48,363 nt of DNA from Actinomyces oris (GCF_001929375.1 NZ_MSGO01000028.1:1-48363), one strand, 5' to 3'. Counted from the first letter of the stretch, positions 17,492-26,145 are shown. Notes: generated by a model from the letters alone, not told the origin. Numbers and translations are program-made.

Positions 17492-18832
17492 ATGCCGTAC
17501 TCCCCCTCCGCCGAACCACTCACGCGCCTGGCCGATGGAACGGTCAAGCAGATCAGCCCCTTCACCGGCACCGAGGTGTGGACCGTGCCGGGCCGCGCCA
17601 ACCGGCCCATCTCGCACCCGGTGGCGGAGGTCCGTCCGCTGGATGAGGCCGACCGCACCCGCAGCTGCGCCTTCTGCTCGGCGCGCTACCTGGATACGCC
17701 CCCGGAGAAGGCGCGCGTCGTGCGCGGGGCCGACGGCGGTTTTGAGCGCCTCGACGCCGTCGCCGCCTCCGCCCTGTTCGACACGGTGGCCGAGTTCCGG
17801 CGAGTGCCCAACCTCTTCGAGATCCTCTCCTTCGACTACTGGCACACCAACCACGGCTACGAGATCCCCGACGACGCCCGCGAACGTATGGAGGCCTACC
17901 TGGCTGACCCGGCCGGCGTCGAGCACGTGGAGCGGGTGGCGCGCACCAAGCTGGCGGCCGCGGGCGCGGACCCGGGCTCCTGGGACACCATGAGCGAGCG
18001 GGCCCGCCGCACCTTCCTGGCGGCATTCTTCGCCGGGGGGCACGACGTCATCATTGGTCGGCGCCACTTCACCGACGAGGCTCTCGACACCACGGGCCTG
18101 GCCGGTTCGGGGACGCTGAGCGTGGCCGAGCACCGGGCCTACACGCGCCTGGCGATCCATGCGATGCACAGCCTGTACGAGGCCAACCGGTGGGTGCGCT
18201 ACGTGGCCGTGTTCCAGAACTGGCTGCGGCCGGCCGGGGCGAGCTTCGACCACCTGCACAAGCAGCTGGTGGGCATCGACGAGCGCGGGGTGACCAGTCA
18301 GCTGGAGCTGCAGAAGGTGCGGGTCAACCCCAACCTGTACAACGAGATGGCGGTGGACTACGCCGCCTACCAGGGCCTGCTGGTGGCGAGCAACGAGCAC
18401 GCGGTGGCCTTCGCCGGGTTCGGGCACCGCTACCCGACGCTGGAGGTGTACTCGACGTCGGCCATGCCCGAGCCGTGGCTCATGAGCCATGAGGAGGTCG
18501 ACGCCGTCTCCGACCTGGTGCACGCCCTGCACGCGGCCACGGGCGCGGACGTGCCCAGCAACGAGGAGTGGCACCACAAGCCGCTCGACGTGGATCAGCC
18601 CATGCCCTGGCACATCACGCTCAAGTGGCGGGTGTCGACCCTGGCGGGTTTCGAGGGCGGCACGAAGATCTACCTCAACACCATCGACCCGTGGACGCTG
18701 CGCGACCGCGTGGTGGCACGCCTGGAGGACCTGCGGGCCGACCGGCTCATCGCGCCGATGGCCGTGGGTGAGGAGTGCCCGACGACGCCCAACCGGCTCC
18801 TGTACAACCCGGTCCTCACCGCCCGGCCGTAG
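17492..18832 (+). CDS. DUF4921 family protein (GalT/HIT-like)
   Basis: The protein has GalT-like features: a Cys pair CAFCSARY near residue 57 that may bind zinc, HTNHGYEI, and the HIT-like FDHLHKQLVGID where GalT has HPHGQ, followed by EWHHKPLDVDQPMPWHITLKWR. DUF4921 proteins of about 440-450 aa are common in actinobacteria, and their reaction is not known; a nucleotidyl transferase or hydrolase is plausible. The ATG at 17492 is preferred because GGAGG lies seven bases before it, while the in-frame ATG two codons earlier is only one base from that site. It is followed after 8 bases by the SMI1/KNR4 gene. Confidence 0.85.
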   Translation: MPYSPSAEPLTRLADGTVKQISPFTGTEVWTVPGRANRPISHPVAEVRPLDEADRTRSCAFCSARYLDTPPEKARVVRGADGGFERLDAVAASALFDTVAEFRRVPNLFEILSFDYWHTNHGYEIPDDARERMEAYLADPAGVEHVERVARTKLAAAGADPGSWDTMSERARRTFLAAFFAGGHDVIIGRRHFTDEALDTTGLAGSGTLSVAEHRAYTRLAIHAMHSLYEANRWVRYVAVFQNWLRPAGASFDHLHKQLVGIDERGVTSQLELQKVRVNPNLYNEMAVDYAAYQGLLVASNEHAVAFAGFGHRYPTLEVYSTSAMPEPWLMSHEEVDAVSDLVHALHAATGADVPSNEEWHHKPLDVDQPMPWHITLKWRVSTLAGFEGGTKIYLNTIDPWTLRDRVVARLEDLRADRLIAPMAVGEECPTTPNRLLYNPVLTARP

Positions 18833-18840
18833 GAGCTGAC

Positions 18841-19494
18841 GTGCCCGGCGACGAGAGCCGACCGAGTCAGGGGGTTCAGGAGTTTACGTGGCCGGACTAC
18901 ATCGGCTGGGGGTGGATGATCGTCCAGGCGCGGATGGAGGCCGACTGGAAAGGCATATGGAACTACGCCCTACCACACGTGCACGCCACGGAGGAGACCG
19001 TGGCCCGCGCGGAGGCCCAGCTGGGCTTCCGCCTGCCGGAGTCCTACCGCGGATTTCTCCTGGCCTCCAACGGCTGGCCCTACTTCTACCTGGACATGAC
19101 GGCCTTCTCCACCTCCGACCTACTGGGCGGCGAGCTGCACGAGGCCGGCCAGACCCAGTTGGAGCTGGAGGAGTGTGTCGAGGCCATGGCCGCTGACGGT
19201 GTCATCGCCGCCGACCACTTCCCCGTAGCCGCCTCGCTGGAGTCGATCGACGTCGCCCTCATGGGAAAGCCCGGCACCCCAGCAGCGGGCGCCGTCTCCT
19301 GGGTGCGCGGTGAAGTGATTGAGCGATACGACGACTTCCTGGACTACTACCTGTCCATGATGGAGCTCAGTAAACAGGAGACAGAGTCCATCCGAAGGAA
19401 GGACGGCCCCAAGCCTGACGGCGTGCCTCACGCTGTTATCGACCGCCCCGACAGCCCTTCCATCATCGAGGAGACCCGCCGCGACGACCTGTAG
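18841..19494 (+). CDS. SMI1/KNR4 family protein, likely immunity protein
   Basis: The 217-aa product carries the SMI1/KNR4 core: VARAEAQLGFRLPESYRGFLLASNGW (given in parts: AEAQLGFRLPESYRGFL, then LASNGW) at about residues 58-80. The superfamily is widespread as immunity proteins of contact-dependent and polymorphic toxins, but it also has other roles. The GTG start at 18841 is set by TAGGAGCTGAC, with AGGAG five bases upstream, and it overlaps almost directly with the stop of the DUF4921 gene, so co-transcription is likely. No matching toxin gene is present in this window. The neighbour downstream is an Imm5-like gene, which supports an immunity role. Confidence 0.8.
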   Translation: MPGDESRPSQGVQEFTWPDYIGWGWMIVQARMEADWKGIWNYALPHVHATEETVARAEAQLGFRLPESYRGFLLASNGWPYFYLDMTAFSTSDLLGGELHEAGQTQLELEECVEAMAADGVIAADHFPVAASLESIDVALMGKPGTPAAGAVSWVRGEVIERYDDFLDYYLSMMELSKQETESIRRKDGPKPDGVPHAVIDRPDSPSIIEETRRDDL

Positions 19495-19719
19495 CTCCCA
19501 GCACGAGCGAATCCGCTGCTTGTCGCAACCTGAAGCCCGACCCGTGTCATCCTCGGCTTAGACAAAGTCACTGCTACTGTTCGCGCACTTCAGCAGGGAT
19601 TGCGGCGCCCCGTCGTCCCCCCTGGCGGAACATCATTTTTTCGACGCCGATGAAACCATCACCAAGCAGTAATAAATCTACGGGATTCTGATAATTATCC
19701 TGGACAGGAGTCCGATGGC

Positions 19720-20337
19720 ATGATTGACGTGGCGGCACTGAACGCGAGCATTGAAGCAGCCAGGTGTGAGCTTTCCAGTGACGACAACGTCAAGGGAATC
19801 CTGTCACTGGCGACCCGCACGCAAATTTGGAAAACCATGTTAGATGTCGATGACGCCGAACGATCTTACCGGGATCGCACACACCTGCACATGGCTTGTG
19901 TACGTCATGTGCAGTTCGTTTGGGAGATGGCTTTCCCTGGAGATAATGGGGTCGAAGAAATGCTCTCTCTGACGCAGAAGCTAATAGATCAGACAGTTAG
20001 CACCGACGAGGCCGGGGTGCGCAGTGAGAGTTTTCTCAATGACGTTGAGGCACGCGGCGCTGAAGATCCCACCGCGCTGCGCTCAGCTATGGTGGCCGAT
20101 GCCGCCTCTCATATGGTCGACTCTGCTTGCCATCGAGACCTCTATGCAGAAATCGATGAAGACCTGGTTGATGACGATGAGTTGCTTCCGGACGCACTAG
20201 ATCCCAGCTACAGTTGCGCAGTCGCAGTTTCTGGAGCAACAAATTCAATGCCGGTTGAGAAAACCGACGTGGCTGCGCGTCGGGCCTTCTGGATGTGGTA
20301 CCTGGATGAGGCGATCCCAGCCGTCCTCGCCAGCTGA
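19720..20337 (+). CDS. Imm5-like immunity protein
   Basis: This all-helical 205-aa protein fits the Imm5 pattern of polymorphic-toxin immunity proteins: RTHLHMACVRHVQFVWEMAFP in the first third, a central acidic stretch, and the C-terminal signature RRAFWMWYLDEAIPAV. Its codon use has many A/T-ending codons (GAA, GAT, TCT, AAA) and its G+C is clearly lower than that of its neighbours, a sign of horizontal transfer. AGGAG lies nine bases before the ATG. GATAATTATC (19690-19699), a perfect palindrome upstream, could be a -10 region or operator. No cognate toxin is seen, so it would be an orphan immunity gene. The family call rests on motif recognition only. Confidence 0.65.
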   Translation: MIDVAALNASIEAARCELSSDDNVKGILSLATRTQIWKTMLDVDDAERSYRDRTHLHMACVRHVQFVWEMAFPGDNGVEEMLSLTQKLIDQTVSTDEAGVRSESFLNDVEARGAEDPTALRSAMVADAASHMVDSACHRDLYAEIDEDLVDDDELLPDALDPSYSCAVAVSGATNSMPVEKTDVAARRAFWMWYLDEAIPAVLAS

Positions 20338-20490
20338 CCCCGCCCTCTCCTCATGAGTTTCGATCCAGAGGAACAGGATGACCACTGCCCGGCAGGGTTC
20401 AAACCGACAATGATCCTCGTTGGGGAAGGAGACTGAAAACCATGAGCGACACCTCTGCTGACGTACCGAGTGCGGCCCCGCGCGGCGTCT

Positions 20491-20546
20491 TCAGCCGCCC
20501 AGGGCGCTGCGATCCTCCGGACCTACCCAGCCCGAGTGGCCACACC
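20491..20546 (-). pseudogene. 3' remnant of a second glutathione-transferase-like gene
   Basis: Read on the minus strand, this piece encodes GHSGWVGPEDRSALGG and a stop. The intact gene at 21590-22456 ends SRSGWVGSEERSALGC and a stop. The DNA match continues beyond the stop for about 30 bases. The rest of this second gene is missing, and the homology stops at the border of the 77-bp element at 20550. A small plus-strand frame from 20442 crosses this region and is judged spurious. Confidence 0.75.
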
Positions 20547-20549
20547 GTG

Positions 20550-20626
20550 AGGCTTATTCACGGCATCCTTCAAAGGTGCTGCGACCTGCGCAGATGCCGT
20601 CGTCGGCTAGTCCTGTGAATAAGCCT
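20550..20626 (-). mobile_element. Family B MITE, copy B1 (77 bp)
   Basis: Ends AGGCTTATTCACGG and CTGTGAATAAGCCT match at 13 of 14 positions when inverted. CCGTG flanks both sides (20545-20549 and 20627-20631), a 5-bp target duplication. The shared core is on the minus strand (CTGCGCAGGTCGCAGC). It abuts a truncated GST remnant. Confidence 0.85.
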
Positions 20627-20644
20627 CCGTGCACGTCGCTGACC

Positions 20645-20692
20645 TTGCACACCCTCCCACCTGTACGTACATTATCCGTACCACCAAGGAGG
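20645..20692 (+). promoter_or_regulatory. Promoter, palindromic operator and RBS of the toxin-antitoxin operon
   Basis: TTGCAC (20645-20650) and TACATT (20668-20673) are spaced 17 bp. The perfect palindrome TGTACGTACA (20662-20671) overlaps the -10 region, as expected for autorepression by a ribbon-helix-helix antitoxin. AAGGAGG (20686-20692) lies seven bases before the ATG. Confidence 0.5.
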
Positions 20693-20699
20693 CCGAAGC

Positions 20700-21005
20700 A
20701 TGCCGATCTCAACAGCCCGCAGAACCCAGAGAATCGATCTGCGCGCCACGCCGCGCCAGGAGACTCTCATTCAACAGGCCGCTTCCCAGACAGACCGCTC
20801 CGTCAGCGAGTTCATCCTGTCCTCAGCGACACGTGAAGCCGAGCGTGTTCTTGCCGACCGCCGCTGGTTCTCCGTGACCTCAGAGCAGTTCGATGCCATC
20901 GAGGCTGTGCTGGACGCTCCGTTGGAGGAGACGTCCCGCTTCGCCCGCCTGTGGAACCGCCCCTCCCCCTTCGGGACCCGCATCGACCTTGACGACGAAT
21001 CGTGA
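20700..21005 (+). CDS. DUF1778 antitoxin (TacA-type, ribbon-helix-helix)
   Basis: The N terminus RTQRIDLRATPRQETLIQQA followed by SVSEFILSSATREAERVL is the classic DUF1778/TacA ribbon-helix-helix fold that binds operator DNA. The C-terminal tail (FSVTSEQFDAIEAVLDAPLEE, then RFARLWNRPSPF) is the segment that wraps the toxin and blocks its active site. The 101-aa length is typical. The stop overlaps the GTG of the acetyltransferase gene (GTGA, 21002-21005). It should repress its own promoter through the palindrome just upstream and neutralise the toxin encoded next. Confidence 0.9.
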   Translation: MPISTARRTQRIDLRATPRQETLIQQAASQTDRSVSEFILSSATREAERVLADRRWFSVTSEQFDAIEAVLDAPLEETSRFARLWNRPSPFGTRIDLDDES

Positions 21006-21517
21006 GCGCCGGAGGCCTCGAGGCCCCTCGGCGCCTCAGTCGCCAGGACGTCACGGCCGGATTCCGCAGCGGGGCCACCGAGCTGGATGACTGGTTCCAG
21101 CGCTACGCATGGCAGAACCAGAAAGTCAACAACGCCGTCGTGTACGTCACCGCCCAAGATGGCGTCATTCTCGGTTATTACGCCATCACGACGGCCACAT
21201 ACTCCCGCGACGATGCGCCACAGGGACTCAACCACCGCAGCCGCCCTGAGGAGATCCCGTGCATCCTCCTGGCCCGGCTCGCGGTGGACGAGCGGGCTCA
21301 GGGGCGGGGCGTTGGTGCAGCACTGCTCAAGGACGCGATCGAGCGGTGCTACAGGCTCAGCCGAGAAGTGGGCGCCGCCGCCCTCATCGTGCACTGCCGA
21401 GACGAGCAGGCGCGCGCCTTCTACCTCGCCAACGGCGACTTTCTTCCCTCACCGGCCAACACCTTGCACCTGCTGCTGTCCATGAAGCAGCTGAGCCGGA
21501 TGCTCGGGTCCTCCTGA
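21002..21517 (+). CDS. GNAT acetyltransferase toxin (TacT-type)
   Basis: The 171-aa GNAT protein contains LARLAVDERAQGRGVGAALL, with the acetyl-CoA pyrophosphate loop QGRGVGA, and a C-terminal AFYLANGDFLPSP with the Tyr typical of TacT-type enzymes. Members acetylate the amino group of charged tRNA and halt translation. The N-terminal ELDDWFQRYAWQNQ is also typical. It starts with GTG inside the antitoxin's stop, ensuring coupled translation. All key motifs appear intact, so the toxin should be active unless held by the antitoxin. It is encoded in the same accessory patch as the immunity genes. Confidence 0.9.
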   Translation: MSAGGLEAPRRLSRQDVTAGFRSGATELDDWFQRYAWQNQKVNNAVVYVTAQDGVILGYYAITTATYSRDDAPQGLNHRSRPEEIPCILLARLAVDERAQGRGVGAALLKDAIERCYRLSREVGAAALIVHCRDEQARAFYLANGDFLPSPANTLHLLLSMKQLSRMLGSS

Positions 21518-21589
21518 CCCGAACCGGCCGCGAGAACCAAGCGCCGGCTCGGGCCGACGTCGCCGGCCCCGCACCGGATCGGCGCGGCC

Positions 21590-22456
21590 TCAGCAGCCCA
21601 GGGCGCTGCGCTCCTCCGACCCCACCCAGCCCGAGCGGCTCTCCAGGGCACGGAACCAGCGGGCCAGCGCCGGCCAGAAGGAGACTGACGGCGCCTCCCC
21701 GCCGGGGTAGTGCTGGCGCCCGCCGTACTCGTAGGACTGGACGGTGGTGAACAGGCGGATGTCGCTGCCGGTGGGCTTGTCGCCGCACAGGAACTGTCCG
21801 ATGGCGACGACGGCGGACAGGGCCGGCCCGTCGAGCATCGTCAGGCCGTCCTCGCGGGAGGCCTCCATCCGCGTGGCGCGGGCCAGGAGAGTGTCGATGA
21901 CGTCGAAGCCCACGAGGACGCCATTGGCCGCCGCCGTAGCCTTCTCCGGGTCCTGGGAGTGGGTGGCCACCGCGTGGCCGACGTTGATCTGCGAGCCGAC
22001 CCACGCATCCCAGGCGTCGGTGGAGTTACGACGGTTGAGCGGGTAGAGGTCCGGGGCGCCGTCGCGCTGGAGGTCCCACCAGGCGGTGGACAGGTCGAAG
22101 AGCAGGTCGCCGGAGTCGTCGCTGACGACCTGGCCGGTCGTGGTGTCCACGAGGGCCGGGACGGTGGGGGGCGGCTCGTAGCCGGGGGTCTTCTCGTAGA
22201 CCTCGGCCAGGGACCGGGCGCCGAGCGCCGGATCCACGCCGGGCCCGCCGTCGGGACCGGTCAGCTCCCAGTACCCGTCCGCACCCTTGCCGTAGCTCCA
22301 GGACACGGGGATCGCCTCGGTCAGGCCCAGCAGGCGCCGGGCGATGAGGACGCGGCGGCACCACGGGCAGGCCCCCGACGCCACGAGTCGGTAGCGCCCC
22401 GCCTCCACGGGCAGGTCGCCGCTGGGTACGAATCGGTGTGAGACTGCGATGGCCAA
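21590..22456 (-). CDS. Glutathione S-transferase family protein, Xi-class-like
   Basis: The 288-aa protein has the Xi-class layout: an N-terminal thioredoxin fold with GACPWCRRVLIARRLLGL (catalytic Cys first in CPWC), a long insert with YWELTGPDGGPGVDP, and an all-helical C-terminal domain. Xi members reduce glutathionyl-hydroquinones. Most actinobacteria use mycothiol instead of glutathione, so the natural thiol here may differ. The CPWC pair, where many relatives have CPWA, may allow a dithiol mechanism. GGGAGG lies about ten bases before the ATG. A 3' remnant of a second copy lies at 20491-20546, so the gene was once duplicated. Confidence 0.85.
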   Translation of the reverse strand: MAIAVSHRFVPSGDLPVEAGRYRLVASGACPWCRRVLIARRLLGLTEAIPVSWSYGKGADGYWELTGPDGGPGVDPALGARSLAEVYEKTPGYEPPPTVPALVDTTTGQVVSDDSGDLLFDLSTAWWDLQRDGAPDLYPLNRRNSTDAWDAWVGSQINVGHAVATHSQDPEKATAAANGVLVGFDVIDTLLARATRMEASREDGLTMLDGPALSAVVAIGQFLCGDKPTGSDIRLFTTVQSYEYGGRQHYPGGEAPSVSFWPALARWFRALESRSGWVGSEERSALGC

Positions 22457-22714
22457 GGGGTGCCTCCCGGGAGGGTCGTCGAGGGGTCGGATGCCCAGGG
22501 CTAATCATTCCTCGCATATCGGCCGCCGTCACCCGATTCTCACGGGGCGGAATCTCGCATCCCGCACCCGCCGCCGACGACGTCCCTCCCTCAACGGGGA
22601 CATCCTGCGCGTTCGGGGACAGGATTCCGGTCCCCGACGGCGTCGAACGCCCCGTCCGGAACGACACGCCCCCGGCCGCGCGGAATGTCCCCGTCCGCGG
22701 ACCAGGGCCGCGGG

Positions 22715-25700
22715 TCAGCGCAGCGTCTCCTCCACGGAGGCCACGAACTCCAGGGCGTCATGCCCGTCCCAGTGCGGCTCTCCCAGCAGGTCGCGCACGC
22801 GGGCGCAGGCGGCCAGGGCCTCGTCGCGCTCGCCGCGCTCGGCATGCAGGCGGGCCAGCATGCACAGGGCCCGCGAGGCCGAGTCGCGGTCCTCGGTGTC
22901 CATGTAGCCGTCGTAGGCGGCCTCGCAGTGCTGGACGGCCTGCCAGTTCTGGCCGGTGCGCCACAGGATCCAGGCCATGTCGTCGTGCCAGTCGCCGATC
23001 TCCCACGCCGAGGAGTAGCCCTCGGTGTCGGCCACGCCGGCGAAGGCCTGGCGGGCCTCCTCCATGATCCTGCGGGCCTCGTCGAGCCGTCCCCGGGCCA
23101 TGGGCAGGGTGAGGTCGTCCACCAGCGCCCGCGCAGAGCGGCGCAGCGCCCGCCCCCGGTCCAGGCAGCCCTGGTCGGTGCGGGTGTCCTCCAGGTCGGC
23201 GGCCTGACGGAACAGGGCGGCGGCGCGCACATTGTCCTTGAGGTTGGAGGCGGCCATCGCCGCGTGCGAGAGGTACTCCCCCGCCAGCGCCCGGCGCCCC
23301 TGGTCCTGCAGGATCCGGGCGGCGTCCAGCGAGTGCTCGGCGACGCTCTCCTCCTCACCCATGGCCATGCCGGTCTGGGCCAGGAGCCGGTGCAGGTACA
23401 GGGCGATGCTCCTGGCCCCGGTGCGCTGGGCAAGGGCCAGCGCGGACTCCAGGACCTCAGCGCTCTCCAGGTAGCGCTCGGAGGCCTCCAGCGCCGAGCC
23501 CAGGGACAGCAGGGAGGCCACGGCGTACAGGGTGACGCCGGCGGCCAGCATGATGTTGGCCTGCTCACGGAACTGGGCGATGGCCTCGTCGAACTGGCCC
23601 ACCTCCATGGAGGAGATGCCCAGCAGGCGCCGACCGCGGGCGGCCAGGACCGGGGAGACCTTCTCGTGGCGGCGCATGACCTCCTCGGCCAGGAGGCAGC
23701 CGTTGTAGACGTCGCCGCACTCGGCCAGGACCTCGGCGCGCGCCATGTCGAGGATGTCGTCCATCCGCTCGGCGTGGCGGTCCTCGGGGACGGCGTCGGC
23801 GGCGCGGGCGACGACCTGGATCGCCCCGAGCGCCTCGTCCTTGGCGTGCAGGTCGGTAAGGACCGAGGCCCCCACGAGCAGGGCGTCGGCGGCCAGGACG
23901 AGCGCGTCGGTGCCCCCGGGGTCGAGCAGCTCGGTGGACACCAGGTCCTCGACCTGGGCCTCGATCTGCCCGATGAGGGAGGTGGCCCGCTGCAGGCGCT
24001 GGTCGCGCACGGCGTCCTGGGAGCACTCGGCGATGGAGTCGGCGGTGATCTCGTTGTCCAGGTTGAGCAGGTCCACGTAGTAGGCGCCCAGCGGCCCGAA
24101 GGCCAGCTCGATGAGGGGGCGGATCCGCAGGCGCTCGGCGATGGCCTCGTCCATCTCGGTGCGGCAGGTCATGGCGGCGGCGCGCAGCAGCCCCGTGTGG
24201 TACTCCAGGCCCGGGATCTCCTCACCGATCGGGGGCAGCAGGTCGCGCGTGGCCACCTGGTCGACGACGTACCAGTAGTCCATCGTCGAGCAGCCGATGG
24301 TGCGGCGGTGGTCGACGTAGCGGCGCACCGCCTCCTCGCCGTTGCGCACCGGCCGGGGCCGCACGAGGTCCACCAGGGGGAAGGGCGCGTCGCCGCTCTG
24401 GTGGCTGGTGGCGGTGCGTCCGGCGCGGGCGCGTCGGCCATCCGTCTCCTGGCCCGACGTCGTGCGGGGCGCGTGCTCCTGGACCAGGCCGTCGTCGTCG
24501 GCCACGAGGCCCAGGAGGGAGGCGACGTCGGGTGCTGCGCCGTCCTCGTCCACGGTCAGGCTCGTCTGGGCCGGCTCGGGCAGCTCCTCGGAGGGCTCCA
24601 GGAGGTCGACCTCCACGCCCAGCCCGTGGACCGCGCCGGGGGCGGCGTCGAAGGCGGCCCGGGCCAGGGAGCGCTCCAGGTGGTCGGAGATGGTGGAGTT
24701 GCCGTTGCGCATATCGAACTGCTGGGCCAGGCGCCGGGCCCAGCCGGTCATCTCGGCGTAGACGCGCGAGATGGTGGTGGAGGCCTCCAGCCCCGGCAGC
24801 GGGTACCACAGGTCGGCGGCCGGGACCTCGACGCCGAGGGGCTCCTCGCCGCGGCCGGCCCGCTCGGCCTCGCGCAGCACCAGGCTCATGCCGCGCAGGG
24901 CCGACAGCAGCACGTAGGCGGACTCGGCCTGGGCCAGCCAGGGCAGGTGCCGGCGCAGGATCTCCAGGCCCCGGTCCACCCGCCCCACGAGGGCCAGGTA
25001 CTCCAGGTGGTAGGACAGGGAGATGAGGGTTTTGGGGTTGCGGCGGATCTCCCGGTAGGAGCGCAGGTGCGCCTCCCAGGCCGCCCGGGGCCGGCCCGAG
25101 GCCAGCAGCGGCAGCAGCGCGAGGGACTGCGTGGTCTGGGGCTGCACGGAGCAGCTGACGGCACCGGTCAGCACGGGCACGGCGGTGGCCACGGCCAGCT
25201 CCCAGGCCTCGGTGCGGTAGGCGAAGGCGACCTGGCGCATGGGGTCGCAGCCCTCGCAGTCGGCGTTCTCATCGCGGTGGGTGGCCCGCCAGGCGGCCAG
25301 CTCCTCGGCGGCCTCCTCCTCGAGGCCCAGCAGGCCGGCGACTGAGGCGCGCTCGCCGTGGACGACGTGCATGGAGGCGCACCCGGAGCGGTAGAACTCC
25401 TCGAGGCTGGCCTCGAGCTGGCGCACCTTGTCCTTGGAGACCCTGGGGTTGGCGCCCGCCACGGCCACCGCCCACTTGAAGTGCCAGTGCAGGGTGCACA
25501 CCTGGGCGTCGTCGAAGGCCTCGGGGCGGCGCTGGTAGCGGCCGAGGTTCCATGAGAAGGGCGCCAGCGCCTTCCATGCCTCGTTGCCCTGCTGGTAGGC
25601 CTCGGTCAGGGCCAGTCGGGTGGCGATCCGCAGGTCCTCGTCGCCCAGTGCGTCCGCCCAGCTGACGGCCTCCGCGATGAGGGCCGAGGTCTGGGGGCCG

Positions 25701-25756
25701 TGGCCGAGGGCATCGGCGTAGGCCAGACGCTCGAGGATGTCTTCGCGTGTGGTCAT
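22715..25756 (-). CDS. Large TPR-repeat protein, function unknown
   Basis: The ~1013-aa protein is almost entirely helical, with many TPR-like pairs, clearest in the second half (around AQAESAYVLLSALRG, EAIAQFREQANIMLAAGVTL, and SREALxxA-type repeats). There is no kinase, NB-ARC or DNA-binding domain visible and no membrane segment. An acidic, low-complexity linker occurs at about residues 435-500. Two starts are possible: ATG 25756 with GGAAGGA upstream, or ATG 25798, which overlaps the stop of a 40-codon ORF. It lies downstream of the YbjN/zinc-ribbon genes on the same strand. It is probably a scaffold or regulatory protein. Confidence 0.8.
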   Translation of the reverse strand: MTTREDILERLAYADALGHGPQTSALIAEAVSWADALGDEDLRIATRLALTEAYQQGNEAWKALAPFSWNLGRYQRRPEAFDDAQVCTLHWHFKWAVAVAGANPRVSKDKVRQLEASLEEFYRSGCASMHVVHGERASVAGLLGLEEEAAEELAAWRATHRDENADCEGCDPMRQVAFAYRTEAWELAVATAVPVLTGAVSCSVQPQTTQSLALLPLLASGRPRAAWEAHLRSYREIRRNPKTLISLSYHLEYLALVGRVDRGLEILRRHLPWLAQAESAYVLLSALRGMSLVLREAERAGRGEEPLGVEVPAADLWYPLPGLEASTTISRVYAEMTGWARRLAQQFDMRNGNSTISDHLERSLARAAFDAAPGAVHGLGVEVDLLEPSEELPEPAQTSLTVDEDGAAPDVASLLGLVADDDGLVQEHAPRTTSGQETDGRRARAGRTATSHQSGDAPFPLVDLVRPRPVRNGEEAVRRYVDHRRTIGCSTMDYWYVVDQVATRDLLPPIGEEIPGLEYHTGLLRAAAMTCRTEMDEAIAERLRIRPLIELAFGPLGAYYVDLLNLDNEITADSIAECSQDAVRDQRLQRATSLIGQIEAQVEDLVSTELLDPGGTDALVLAADALLVGASVLTDLHAKDEALGAIQVVARAADAVPEDRHAERMDDILDMARAEVLAECGDVYNGCLLAEEVMRRHEKVSPVLAARGRRLLGISSMEVGQFDEAIAQFREQANIMLAAGVTLYAVASLLSLGSALEASERYLESAEVLESALALAQRTGARSIALYLHRLLAQTGMAMGEEESVAEHSLDAARILQDQGRRALAGEYLSHAAMAASNLKDNVRAAALFRQAADLEDTRTDQGCLDRGRALRRSARALVDDLTLPMARGRLDEARRIMEEARQAFAGVADTEGYSSAWEIGDWHDDMAWILWRTGQNWQAVQHCEAAYDGYMDTEDRDSASRALCMLARLHAERGERDEALAACARVRDLLGEPHWDGHDALEFVASVEETLR

Positions 25757-25794
25757 GGAGTCTGTCCTTCCGGGCGGAGCCTGACGTTGCACCG

Positions 25795-25917
25795 TCATGA
25801 GGCGAAGGCTTCCACCGTGTGCTGCAAGAACGCACGGAATGCGATCCGCGTACCCCAGGGGCGCCGTGGGTGGAGCGTCGTCCCGCACCGCTCACCGGTG
25901 AACGGCGGCATGGGCAT
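25795..25917 (-). CDS. Small ORF, 40 aa, ahead of the TPR gene
   Basis: The product would be MPMPPFTGERCGTTLHPRRP plus 20 residues ending HTVEAFAS. It has a strong ribosome site (AAAGGAG, six or seven bases before ATG 25917). Its stop overlaps an in-frame ATG of the TPR gene (ATGA, 25795-25798), the usual sign of translational coupling. A possible -10 (TATAAC on the minus strand, 25972-25977) lies upstream, without a good -35. I know no family for it. It may be a leader ORF or a small partner protein. Confidence 0.5.
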   Translation of the reverse strand: MPMPPFTGERCGTTLHPRRPWGTRIAFRAFLQHTVEAFAS

Positions 25918-26145
25918 ATCGGGCTCCTTTCGTCCAGAGGGCGGTTGCCCGACGTCCAGTGTTACCGAACAGTTATAGAATCCGCCACTGCAACGGCCAG
26001 CGGCAACTCGGCCGCAGGGCATGTCGAGGGCGGGCGCCCCCATCCGGGCCGGTCGGTCACAGGACCGGGCACCCCGACGCCGGCTCCCACCACTCCAGTG
26101 TTTCCAACGGATGCCGCCGTGCCGGGTTCGCGAGACCGGCGCGCG

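Noticed and set aside
20442-20618. Small plus-strand frame with a ribosome site (GGAAGGAG) before ATG 20442
   Set aside because: The frame consists of the antisense of a GST 3' remnant followed by MITE B1, so it has no independent coding history, although the ribosome site may be a relic of another gene.
22685-25345. 886-codon plus-strand frame opposite the TPR gene
   Set aside because: It is the antisense shadow of a high-GC gene: Gly/His/Val/Gln-rich, no known domain, no ribosome site.
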